DNA of 64,000 nucleotides from Apteryx mantelli (taxonomy: Eukaryota; Chordata; Aves; Apterygiformes; Apterygidae): positions 26,246,583 to 26,310,582 of the forward strand of contig NC_089985.1 in assembly GCF_036417845.1 (NCBI RefSeq), read 5' to 3'. The notes under the pieces were generated by a model. That model did not search any database and had not been told where the DNA came from. It was given only the letters and a program-made list of their open reading frames with translations. A program made the position numbers and the translations under genes. Below are positions 46,901 to 57,836 of the stretch, in pieces; position 1 is the first letter of the stretch, and each line of letters starts with the position of its first letter.

Positions 46901-49900
46901 CCTGCTTGTACAGTACATAGAGACAGTGCAGTGCTGGTTCCTGTCTCTTCCTTGAGTTGCAGGACTAGATTCAATCTTTTGCTTCCCCTGGAGCTCTTGT
47001 GCAATAAAACTTGAAACCCATCCATTTGGAAGGAGAAAATCCCTGCAACAAAACTCTGAATTTCTCCAAACGTGATCCTGCCCTGATGTATTAACACCCA
47101 GTGGACTGTAGTAAACTGCTGCATTGGAAAGAGACAAAAAGAAAAATGCTTTTAAAAAGCAATTCCCTGAACACTTCTATTCAAGGCAGAATCACAGGCT
47201 TCTTTCTGGGAAGTCACATGCAAATAAATCATAATGTAGAACATTGTCTTAATTCTTTATATATATATATGTGTGTGTGTATATAAATACAATATAAAAA
47301 TTAATATTCCTTTAGTGGTATGTAGACCAAAGTCAGAGTGTGCTCAGTCTTGGAATAACACCCTTAGCTCTTGGTGCCACCCACGCAGGTTTGCAGGTCA
47401 GAGCAGAGAGGTGGTCTGTGCTTGAGAGGGCAGTCCCAGGTGGCTGGTAGGGGAGTTGCGGGCACTGTCACTGACCCTCCAAGTTCCTAATCCCTCGCAG
47501 TCCTTTAGCCTGTGCCAGAAGTTTGTCAGTGCTCGCCATGGCCGTGTTGCCCCACAGGTAGCTGGGGATCTTTCTTCAGAGTTATTAGGAAGGAAGATGT
47601 CTTAGAGGATGGGGGCTCAGGAGAGGAGCATTCGATTTGTAGGTGATCTGTGCAAGTCACCTCACTTACCCGGCTTCTGTTTTGCCTCAGTCAATAGAGA
47701 ATAGTGATCCACTGCGTCCAGATATACCAAGGGGCTGTAAATTTGTTGATGACTGTATGATTGAGTCTGTATAAACAGGGAGATTGTGATGTATTATGAG
47801 CATCTGTAGGATTAAGTCCAAGGACCAGAACAAATCCTTTTAAGAATAATTATTTACACTTGTTTCTTGGAGCGGGATGCATCCATTCCTATTTTTTCTT
47901 AGACATTACAAAAGAACACAAAACAACCCCCCCACCACCCCCCCACACACAAATAAACCCTACTTTTAGCTTTATGTCCTTCCTTTTAAATTCTTGTTTC
48001 TTTTACTGGGGAGAGGGGCTGTTCTTAAAGCATTGGGAATGTGAGTTAAAGATCAGTGTTAACGTTTTCTTACTTGCAGAACGTGCCTTTTTAGCCACCA
48101 TTTTAAAGTGTAATTCAGGCAAAGCATTTGATGGTGTTGTGTGCTGGGCCAGGCAGATTTACTTAGGAAGCCTGAGTATTACTTTAGAGATCATAATTTT
48201 TTTATACTGACTTTGCCAGTCAGAAACAAAGCCAGAACAGATCCTGCTTCCTTAGAAGGCGAGTTGGTGCCTGTGTCACTGGGCACAGGACCTACCCCAA
48301 ACTCATGTCAGAGGAATTGCATTTTGGCATGTTCCTTCATACCAATTCTCCAAATTTTGACTCGAGCACGCTTCTTATAAATGTTTATTTCTAGGAATGA
48401 GAATTTATTTCTTAGAACAGTTTGAAATGTGCATACATAGCCAAGCTATTCAAACACATTATACAAAAAGTATTAGAAACTTGACTGATAGCCATATTTT
48501 CCAGGCTTTTTAATTACCAAAGGAGTTGCTAAGTGACCCAGCTGACACTTTTAAAATTGTCTGTAGATCCACTGATGAAACAGCCTATACCTATCTATAT
48601 GCAGCATGCGGGTTTTATGGGTTTTTTAGCCCAACACAGTTGTTTTTAATGGTTTGTTTTTAAACCTCTGAAGATGCTTTGGAGTAAGTGCCTGATATGG
48701 TTTTAATTGAAAGTGATTCCAAGAAGCTCTGTTGCTGGATGAAGCATCTGAGAACCAGAGTTGTCATGAATGTGCTGGTATTGGTATCATAGGAGGTTCA
48801 GGACAAAACCCTGCTGGTGCCTCTGGTGTGTGGAAGGAAGCTGGCTTGTTGTGTGCCACTGGCACACTGTTGTTCTCTTCTGCTTCCACCTCCCATCTTG
48901 GCTTGGCCTGTGGCTGTCTGTCCTTCCAGTGAGACATCGCTGTCCTCTCAGGATGGAATTCTCCTGTGATCCTTCTGTTAGAGCTGGAGGAAGTGGGGTT
49001 TCCGTTTGACTGTACTGTGCATATTTTCCACCTTCTCCCTCTCTGGAGAAGAAACCAGCATGGTGGAAGCTTGTTGGCATGGGTCGGTGGGAGCGGGAAG
49101 GGTTGTGCAGCAGATGATGGCCATGGACAGGCTTTCAAGAAAAACCCTCTCTAAGGGGAGAATAAAGGTGTTTTGAAGGATCTGCGAAGACCTATGTGAG
49201 GGACCTCTGGGGACCTTTGCAAGAGGTAAAACCTAAAAGAGGAGAGAGATGGGAGCTATAACTGGCACCTCTTCTCCCTCTTTCTACCATAACCCTAAGA
49301 AGATCCATCTCAGGAGCGTAACAGCTGACATGACTTTTCCCTCTGGCATGCTAAATTGTAGGAATTCATCTGGTTGAAACAGGAAGATGGGAAGCCTAGC
49401 AAAAGAGATTTAAACTCTCTTGGATTTATCTTGTGTCATAGTCCTAGCTCAGCATATAGCTAACTTTGAAGAAGTGTGGTTGGCAGGTATGCAAATACAT
49501 GATTTCAGGTGGAGTACATGTGGTAGCTCATCTGAACTTGGCAGTTAGATTCCTGCTGAAATAGCAGCTTTGAGGCGGATGATTTTCAGTTTTCGCCAAT
49601 TTATAACTTAATTGGTAACTTGCTATTTTAATTCAGGCACACATGTGGCAAAGGCAACTGGAAGCTACCACACCTTTTTTTTTTTTTTTTTTTGGTCATC
49701 CTGAGAGAGAGCTTTGATTATGTGGAGAGTTTTATGGCATGATGCTGTTGAAGCATCAGTAGTGCTTCCAGGTACACTGGAATTCATTTTCAAGCAGAAA
49801 TGATTTAATCTACAAGAAAATTCATGTTTAGATTTAGTGGAAAATCCTCAAACTGACCTTGAGGCATTATGATTCCTGATCTCCTATAATGTGGTGTGCA

Positions 49901-52900
49901 AAATCAGAGCTGTTCTCTGGTTCATGTTGCAGCCAAGCTATATATCAAGCCACTTACAGGAATTTTTAAAAATTCCTTTAAAATGAAGTTCTTTTGAAAT
50001 GTGGCACTTTGTCAGGGAGAGGAGCTCCCACAGGGTAGAAAGCCTGCAAACAAGAAAATCACTGAAGGGCCAAGGCAAAGGTTTATATTTGTTTAACTAT
50101 GGTTCCTTCTGGAAATTCTGTGGTAAATATAGTAAAATCCTAGAAAGGCAGCAAGTTTGAGACATGCTTCTTTCATCTGTGCCATGTTAAGAGTAGGGTG
50201 TGAATCACTTGCCTTGTATCCATACCCAATTAAATGTATTTTTGATGGAGTCAACATAACAGCACTGTACAGCCTTTGAACTGCCAACGGATGTACGGCT
50301 GTGGTTGTCTTTAGCCGTGGGCAGATGCAGCCTCCCCGAAGGGGAAGTTACAGCACAGTTCTGTAGATACCAGAGATGTCTGCAGATGTCACTTATCTCC
50401 CCCTACTTTTGCTGTTGAAACCTTTTACAGTTTTGCCTGTACAAGCAGATAAGGCTACCACAATATATCCTGGGAGCTCACAGACCAGTCCTGCACAAAG
50501 TTTGTGAGATCGGGGTTTTGTTTGTAGGAGTTGTTTGTCTGTTTTTTGTTAAAATGCAGTTTTGGGGCTTTTTCTTCTCCTGTTGACTTCCATGAAAGCA
50601 CTTTACATGCCTTGCTGTAGGGTAAAAGAAATACAAGTGGTCAAAATGCTTTCTGTGTTTGTTCTAGGGAGGGTTGGTGTGTCTATTAATTTTTGCAAGG
50701 AGCTGGTGTGTTGGCTACTTTGCCGGTGACCCTTGGTGCCTAGCGAGAGCACTCTGAATACTTGGTGTGGCGTTCAGGTAGGGATAGCCTTGTTGTCTAG
50801 TTGGCCTTGTTCTAGTGCCTGTTCAAGTGGATGGGATTTGCTGTTGAATCCTGGTGCAATAAATCTGTACAGTGTTTTCTCCATTGTAGACTATAAGAGA
50901 GTTGGTGTTACAACCGCTTATTCAGCATGTTGTAGCCAAACCAGCGTGTAGTATAGAGATTGCCCAGAGAAAATGGATGTCCTGAGCTCCAGTTGTGGTA
51001 GCAGCTTGCAACTCCTGGTGCCAGTGGGTTATGGGAGAATTGTTACTGATCCTAACCATTGATTCAAAACTAACACCATGAAATTGGTACTTAATGTCAC
51101 AAAAATCTTGTGTAGAAAACGTAACCTCTGAAGGAGATGGTCCCTTACGTTTCCATTCTGTACAGTGTTTTCTGGAAGACTGTAAATGTATTAGTTGAAT
51201 TTTATTTGGTCTCCTTGTGAAGCTCTTTATAACAGAGGGATAACTCAAGAGTATCGTTTTGCAGTGAGATCCATGGTACTTTGCCTTAGATACTTCCCCC
51301 TCCCCCAGCAATCATAATGCTCACTGTGTCACTTGAATTCATTTTTATATACTGCTATGGCCTGCTCATCAGATGGCCTAAGCAGTCACCATTTTCATTA
51401 AAGTCCTTGAAAAAGAGAAGCGTTCAGTGTTTTTGAAACCAGGGCATGCACAGCACAGCTGACAAGGATGTGTGAGGTGCTGCTGTGGTCCTGGCTCCTG
51501 CCTTGCCTGGTTCCTTACATCACCCAGGCTATGCCTCTAATGTATGTTTACACAGATCAGATACTGGAAAATGTTATGAAAAAATGTTATGAAAATGAGC
51601 AGAACTTGCTTTCCCTATCAAAATTGTTGAAGGGATACCAAGACCCTCAGAACTTTTTCAGTATGTAGCTGCTAACATCCCTATTTGTTCGATTATTTTT
51701 TTAAGCCTGAAAAAGGGAAACTGCGCCTTTATAAATGATTGGAATTTCCTTAGTAAGTCGTTCACAGCATTACTATTGTGCAGAGTTGTAATTTTCTATT
51801 TCTGTATGTCAGACAGCAATTGTGGCTTGTGCTAAGTTACTATTATCATGCATATGGCTACTTTTTCCTTAGGCTCAAAGGCGAAGAATGACAGCCTGGC
51901 AGTGCCATGGGGAGGCCGAAGGGCAGATGGGGCTGGGCAGGGGCCCCTCCCAAGCTCGTGGCCGGGAGGTTCCCCTTCCCATTCCCCTTCCCCGCCAGGC
52001 TTGCCCGCACCCTTGCCTTTTGATGAGGATGTGCATGTAAAGATGCAAACAAGATTTTAATCTTCCTTCTTCTGAATTGTGATTTTTGTGCTTTCTTCAT
52101 GCTGTCTTCACACTGTCTAATGTCACTTCTGCCCTTGGTGTTGTGGTGGATTTTTTTTGTTGTTGTTGGGGCTTTTTGGTTTTTTTGAGGCAGGTGGTGG
52201 GAGAGGATCATATTTGTCCTCTTTTACCTCTTTTACCTTTTGCTATCACCATGTGTCTCACTTTTTCCTCGCAGGGGCTGTGTCATTCCTGCCTTGCAGC
52301 TGAAACATGAGGAGAACCCTGCTGCTCCTGGTCTTGTCCTTTTGTTCCTTGCTTTGTCACGTGGGAATGCCTCTTTGACAGACCTTTCCTGTTCCCCCAT
52401 CACTACTCTCATACATCCTTGTCCTTTTGTCCCTTTTGCTCTTTATTCTGCTCTTTGCTGTATTTTTTTTTCCTGACTGCTACCTCTTTCAGTTCATCGT
52501 CACTAACTCATCTATTTGTTTCTTTTTCTCTTGTCTCTTGCATCTTAATTTCTGTGTCCTGGATGCCCTTTCAAAATCTCAGATTTGGAGGCATTTCCCT
52601 TGCTTTCCTCTCTGTAGTGAGGTGCCCTCTCCCCATCTGCTGCTGGAGCCAGGTGACCCTTTCCTGACACTAGTGGCCCAACTTGTTGGGTCTCAAGTGC
52701 CCAGAAGACCTGGCCTGAGAGCACACTGTGGAGGCAGGGCTGGAGAGCCACGCAGCAGCCAGGCCACTGATAACAGGGTGCGTCCTGCATTAGCTGTGCT
52801 GTTTTCAACCAGGACACATTTAAGTTATGTGACTCTCATTTTATGAATTTGGCAGTATGCCCATGGCTTTGCAGAGTCAGCTGTAGGGCGACAGAAGACT

Positions 52901-53677
52901 TGTCTTTTCTTCGGTTCGTACTGTGGCAGTGGTGAAGATGGGCCAGCGGATATCTACCCCTCCAGCATACAAAAGAGAGGAGAAGGAGAGGAATTTTCTA
53001 CTTTCAGGGCACTAGTTCTGCTCTTGTTTGTTTATCAGAGATCAAATTACTGTTGTGATGACCTTGGGGTGTCCTTTCCCCACTTCCATTGGAGCTGATG
53101 GCTGCTTGCAGCTGGATTCTTGCTCCCCCTGAATTTCTGAAAGCTGGCCTGCTACATGGTCAGAGAAGCTGCTAATAGATTTAACTTGGCTACTGTGATT
53201 AGTATTTTGTCCTCTCCTGCTTTTATGATTTTCCATAGATTCTTGATGAACCCAATATTCCTGGAAGACAAAGAAAGAAAAAAAATCCCCCTGCAGTTTG
53301 AAGTCTTTTTTTCTTCTTTCTTTCTAGGTGCCTTTGTCATCTGCTGGACTCCTGGCCTGGTCGTTTTACTCCTTGATGGTCTGAATTGCACCCACTGTGG
53401 GATTCAGCATGTTAAAAGGTGGTTTCTTCTTCTGGCCTTGTTGAACTCTGTCATGAATCCAATAATTTATTCATACAAAGATGATGAGATGTGGGGCACC
53501 ATGAGAAGGATGATTTGCTGCTCTTCTGACGATAAGAGTCAGGACAGACGCTCGTCACGGATTCCCTCGACCGTGCTCTGCAGGAGCACGGATACCACGG
53601 GGCAGTACATTGAAGACGGCATTATTCAAGGGACTATCTGTGGAAAAGGAGATCTTGGTGACAAAGGAAACTCCTGA
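43180..53677 (+). CDS. LPAR3: LPAR3, lysophosphatidic acid receptor 3 (two coding exons)
   Basis: The coding exons 43180-43915 and 53328-53677 join in phase 1 to 1086 nt, or 361 residues, against 353 in human. LPA3 (EDG7) is a class A GPCR of the plasma membrane. It couples LPA, preferably with unsaturated acyl chains, to Gq and Gi. Visible features are a sequon at N15, TM1 from about 29, LANLAAADFF in TM2 and R105-Q106 at the known LPA-binding positions 3.28-3.29. ERH (126-128) replaces DRY as in the EDG family. CWTP (251-254) is in TM6, K275 and R276 are at the start of TM7, and NPIIY (289-293) follows. Cysteines 309-310 suit palmitoylation, and the tail is serine-rich. The intron falls inside TM6, as in other LPA1-3 genes. 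The start ATG at 43180 has A at -3 and gives MNECYYD, close to human MNECHYD. The tail after IEDG is divergent and longer than in human. Confidence 0.97.
46620..46645. repeat. (GTTT)n / (GCTT)n short repeat
   Basis: Several GTTT units pass into GCTT units, in the intron between the two LPAR3 coding exons. It is simple sequence only. Confidence 0.8.
47258..47287. repeat. (TA)n(TG)n compound microsatellite
   Basis: About six TA units are followed by about five TG units and then ATATA, in the LPAR3 intron. It is likely length-polymorphic. Confidence 0.85.
53328..53677 (+). CDS. LPAR3: LPAR3 coding exon 2 (rest of TM6, TM7, C-terminal tail)
   Basis: The acceptor TTTCTAG follows a T/C-rich tract. 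The exon completes the split glycine, then encodes AFVICWTPGLVVLLLDGLN, the extracellular loop, TM7 with NPIIY, helix 8 and the tail, and ends at TGA 53675-53677. The intron just upstream is open in the same frame back to an ATG at 53156. I regard that as chance, because a functional 7-TM receptor needs the upstream exon. Confidence 0.97.
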
Positions 53678-53924
53678 GCTATTCAAGGACTGACCTGGCT
53701 GAGAAAAGATGGGGGAAGGGAGAAGTTTTGTAAGAGGAGATTGACTGGCAAAGCTAGTAAACAATGTATCCACTTTGTTCCCAGAGCCCAAACTCCAGTG
53801 TTAACAAAAGCTCTTATAAATAATTGCCTGATGGGAAAGCACATTGCATGGAAGAAAACTTTCTGTGCTGCCGTCTTTCTCTCTCTTTTTTCTTTTAAGT
53901 ACATGAAATTGTTCATGTCTGTGG

Positions 53925-53930
53925 AATAAA
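53925..53930 (+). terminator. LPAR3: LPAR3 polyadenylation signal 1
   Basis: This is the first AATAAA after the stop codon (about 250 bases away). It has T/GT-rich sequence (ACTTTTTGTGCATGG) about 15-25 bases downstream, as expected for a working site. Confidence 0.5.
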
Positions 53931-54008
53931 TATGTCTGGGATACTTTTTGTGCATGGAAACAAAATGTAAACAGCACAGTGAGACCCTCCTTAAGCTCCT
54001 GCAGAAAG

Positions 54009-54014
54009 AATAAA
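54009..54014 (+). terminator. LPAR3: LPAR3 polyadenylation signal 2
   Basis: A second canonical AATAAA lies 84 bases after the first, with TTTTGGC and later GT-rich sequence downstream. It could give a slightly longer UTR. Confidence 0.4.
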
Positions 54015-55669
54015 CCTGCCTTGCAGTGCAGTTTTGGCATTCATGGAGTATTTATGCATTGAACAGGTTTTATGCATTTTGAGGAGGATTGTAGACTGGG
54101 TTGGACAGGATTGTGACCCATTTGCTTTCTCTGTTTATGAAGTTCATGAAATAGTCCATACTTACCTTCTCTCTTCCTCCTCCTTCTCCTGCTTTCAAAA
54201 TAAGTACTTTGATAGCTTATTTAAACAATGCCAGAAACTTGGCTGTGATGGGAAACCCAAAATAGATACCAGTGTGTGCGAATATATCAAAGCCCACCAC
54301 AAATGGTCAGGATGTGACAGTACCAAAAGCACAAAAGCCATTATTACTTTCATGGGGAGGTGAATCACTGCAAGGAGATATATTGCACACTTTGCTGCTG
54401 TCCTATAGGCAGGCACTGAGGGTGGATGGATAGAAAACCAGTGTGACTGTGGGGGAAAGTGGACTAGACTCATTTCTTATTTCCCCAAGTAATATAAAAT
54501 GGGTGTGCTTTCCCCTCTTAAACTGCTATGAGGCTGAGAGAAATGATATCCAAAACCCTGTTCTCAAAGACAAACTTCTAAGGGGTGTTTAAATACATAT
54601 ATAATGTATATTTTTATGTATATCAAATATACAGGTTCAATTAAGCTATTTAAAATAGAAATTAATTTACAAGAAAAACCTTACTAGGATACAGTCTGAA
54701 TAAGTTTTTCACCCTGCCACGACTGGACCACATTTAACCTGTGATTTGGAAGAAGATCTTACTAGAAGATATGTGAGGAAGAGGCCATGAAACAGCAAGC
54801 AATAAAAGGCTTTCAGCATTGTGACTAATCAGGTTTAGTGTGAAATGCAGTCACAGTCCCAAAAGCTGAAGTTTGACCTATGAACTATGCTCTAATGGAG
54901 TATCTACCTATTTAAAGCTCTAGGGTAATGTTTTTGAATTTAAACTTTTAATTTAAAACTGGAAGGTAGATGTCTCGGTACCCTGAGGACCTAGCTTCTG
55001 TCTTTCTGACTTCAGGAGTAGCAAGCTCCCTACTACCCCTTTTTCATTTCAACAGGAATTACCTGTGTATCCTAGAGAAAATCTGATCCGTGGTATTAAA
55101 CCAGGCAACTGAAACCAGAGGTGACTTTGGAAAGTTTTGGAAGTTTTGGCCATTTGGAATGGTCAGAGAATAGTATCAAGCACATGCTGTATGAGGCTGA
55201 ACGATAAGCTGTGGTTTGGCCAAATTCTTCTTTTGGTGCCACCTGCATACAGGTATCTGGATTATGTTGGTTGAAAGTGGAGCTAGCACTTGGCTTAAAG
55301 GCTGAGCTACAGTTTTGTAGAGGGCATATGGGGATTTTGTAGCAGGGCCTTAGCCGACAAATATGGTAAGCCCTTATTCAGAGCTCTTCTGTAATATCAG
55401 CTAGCTTGCAGGGATGTGGCCTAACGTTTCAAGATAAACGCTGTACTTATGAGTAATACTGGAAAGGTTTACACATTTTTTTTGCCATTATAATGCAATG
55501 TTCTTGTGCAAATACTACTTCATTAGTTTGGTGTTTTGAAAGGTTTAAGTGGTGCTTTCTACAGCCAGTGGCATTACAAAGACATGTCATGCAAGCATTC
55601 ATGTCCCTATAACTACTTGCTGTGCAGTTTGTGTTAAGTAGGCTGAAACTCAGTATACAAAGCTAACAA

Positions 55670-55693
55670 AATAAAATGCTCCTTCAAAATAAA
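55670..55693 (+). terminator. Tandem distal AATAAA pair
   Basis: AATAAAATGCT occurs at 55670 and again at 55688, a near-perfect 18-base tandem duplication that doubles the signal. TTTGTTTGCTGTTTG follows as a GT-rich element. It could end a long LPAR3 UTR of about 2 kb. Confidence 0.4.
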
Positions 55694-56929
55694 ATGCTTG
55701 CTTTGTTTGCTGTTTGAATGGTGACTGAACATTACCTGGCACTATAGTCAGCAGTAAATGACTGGTGTTACTGTTATTTATTCCAAAAATCTGTCTAAGC
55801 TAAGGCTGGTCAAACTGCAGATAAAAATGAAGATGAGGAAACTTTGTTTCAGATTACTACAAAGAGGTTCTTGTTTTAATGAAATTGCTCTGTTTATTAA
55901 CAATAGTAGCTAGTGTTATGGTTGGTTGGATTAGGACCCGAGGAGGACTCAGATGAAGGTCTGGGACATCTGCAGCAATGGAAGAAACCCAAGAATTCCC
56001 CTTCAGAGCTTTCCCCTCAGAACTTGGGATTTGCGCTGCAAAACAACCATGCGTGGATGTTTTTCCAGGTAAGCAGGAAAAGGTGAACTCAGTAAAGACA
56101 AAGGGTGGCGTCGTTTGTAGAGCGCCTCATATAGCAGACTCCTGGTCTGGATTGAGGTCCGAGAGCTATCACACGTATAAACTATAATTCTGGCACAAAT
56201 ACACGGCAGGAGTTGCAGAGCTCTATTCTTACGTTTACTGTTGCCTGACAAAAAGTAGCCTGCAAACTGGTGCTCTGTGAATGGCATACTTCAGTGTGTC
56301 ATGCCCTCTATTTTGGCATGATGCTTCCCTCCCAGAGCTGCTACCTTATTCTCTGTTACTCGAAATTATTACATGACACGCTTGAAACAAGGAGCTGGCC
56401 TTGTATCACACTTTCCTACAGACTGCTACAGCAGAGACTGTGTAATGTTTCCTATATCAAACTGTCCAAACATTCAGTTATTCACCCAGCAGAGAATTTC
56501 TTTTTAATTCTACAAACTGTCAGAATAGTTTCTTCCAAGAAAAGTGTATTGCAGTGCTGTTTGCATTTGAGTAGAACAGTTGGAGTAAGTTCTGCGGGGT
56601 TTTCCTATTGTTTTTTCAGTGGTATTCCAAAAGAGGTCCTAGTATCAGTTGACTTGGCACATGTCCACTCCTATTTATGTATGCCAGCCAAATTCTACTG
56701 ATGTATGAGATGAAATTCATCCTTCTGGGGAAAGCTTTAGGCTGAATGTCCTTAGAAACTCCAGGACTTTCATTCACAGGAGATAGAGGACAGCAAGGGT
56801 AGAGTTACCATTATATTGGAGGGTTATAAGGCTGGGTATGGTCCCCACGTCTCCAGAGGCCCTTCATCATCTGGGAGAGCCTTAAGATCTCCCATGTGTT
56901 TCCATACCAGATGCAGAAGAGCAGAACCC

Positions 56930-57310
56930 CTGTGTGGTAATGGCAGTACTACTTCAGGCCAAAGGTCCATCTACTTGGGATCTTGTCTTCTGAGGCCCTC
57001 TTTTTTTATCCTGTATGTCTTCAAAATATCCTGCAATGGTGCGTTCCACAATTTGATTGTGTGAAGAAAAACATTTCTTTTTGTTTGGTTTTAAATTGGC
57101 TACCTAATAACTTTGGGTGTCTCCTACTTCATGTATTGTAGTAAACAGCGAATAAATATTTCTAATTCAACATCTTCACAGCAATTACAGCTTAAAGACC
57201 TTTGTCAAATTCCCCCTCCCTTTTCCCTCTCCAATTGCATGTCTTCCAAACCAAAGTCTTCCAGCTGATCAGTGGATGCAGAAAGAAATGCTCTACAGCT
57301 TTTCCCAGGC
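56930..57310. mobile_element. Ancient CR1/L3-type LINE remnant
   Basis: A run of phrases matches the widespread sauropsid and mammalian CR1/L3 consensus, in the orientation usually seen as the complement of its 3' coding end. In order they are AGGCCAAAGGTCCATCT, GTTCCACAATTTGATTGTG, GTGAAGAAAAACATTTCTT, then TTTGTTTGG, GCTACCTAATAACTTTGGGT, AGACCTTTGTCAAATTCCCC and a TCTTCCAGCTGA-like end. The copy is heavily diverged and has no open reading frame. The element's sense strand is probably the minus strand. Confidence 0.65.
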
Positions 57311-57796
57311 CAAAGATGTATGTGCTGTCCTCTGTGGTTAGGTCCCCATGAAATCTGTGTGGTCGTGATCATTAGAGATGCTTTTCAAAGAATTATTATT
57401 AAAAGCCCAGAACAATGGGGTTTTATTTTACATGATAGTTCTTCTGAATATTTCTGAATAAGCAACTAGAATGATTGTTATTTAATAACTGTCTGTGTGA
57501 GTGGGAGAAAAGCTTCTCTAATACATGTGCTGTCAGTCTGACCTAGGTAGAGTGGATGATGAGTCCTTCTGGGAGAGGAGCCAAATCACTACAGCTTGAG
57601 CAGCTCTGAAGCGTGGTTTCTTCACTACTTCTGGAACTGTTTTACCGTGACTTTTTTTTTCCCCTTCTCAGTGTTTTTTTGTGGTCAGGTTACTACCAAC
57701 AGGTGAAATACAGCTATGCGTATAATAGCATGTGTTTGTGAACTGCAGTATTTACTGTATGGTTATGTGAAATCATGATGCCTTTCTCTGATCATA

Positions 57797-57836
57797 TGTG
57801 TGTATATATATATATATATATAAAAATATATATACA
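57797..57836. repeat. (TA)n microsatellite
   Basis: TGTGTGTATATATATATATA with an interruption of AAAAATATATATA. The tract is AT-only, unstable simple sequence in the intergenic region. Confidence 0.9.

Larger units (their letters stand above)
43916..53327 (+). other. LPAR3: LPAR3 intron within TM6
   Basis: This is a 9.4 kb GT-AG intron in phase 1. It holds microsatellites, a T20 tract (about 49675-49694), a GC-rich patch at about 51890-52020 and a T/C-rich region at about 52240-52560. Open frames up to 139 codons appear on both strands without family resemblance. No nested gene can be supported. Confidence 0.85.
53678..54035 (+). other. LPAR3: LPAR3 3' UTR (proximal forms)
   Basis: The sequence after the stop codon is noncoding and includes AATAAA at 53925-53930 and 54009-54014. 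Further signals at 54801, 55670 and 55688 allow UTRs of up to about 2 kb. No coding or structured element was recognised. Confidence 0.6.

Noticed and set aside
48764-49138. 124-codon minus-strand frame with overlapping frames on both strands
   Set aside because: Several mutually overlapping frames in a moderately GC-rich stretch, and none with family resemblance.
53156-53327. In-frame Met-containing extension upstream of LPAR3 coding exon 2
   Set aside because: The acceptor at 53327 and the exact TM6 continuity with exon 1 show this is intron. The extension resembles no receptor sequence.
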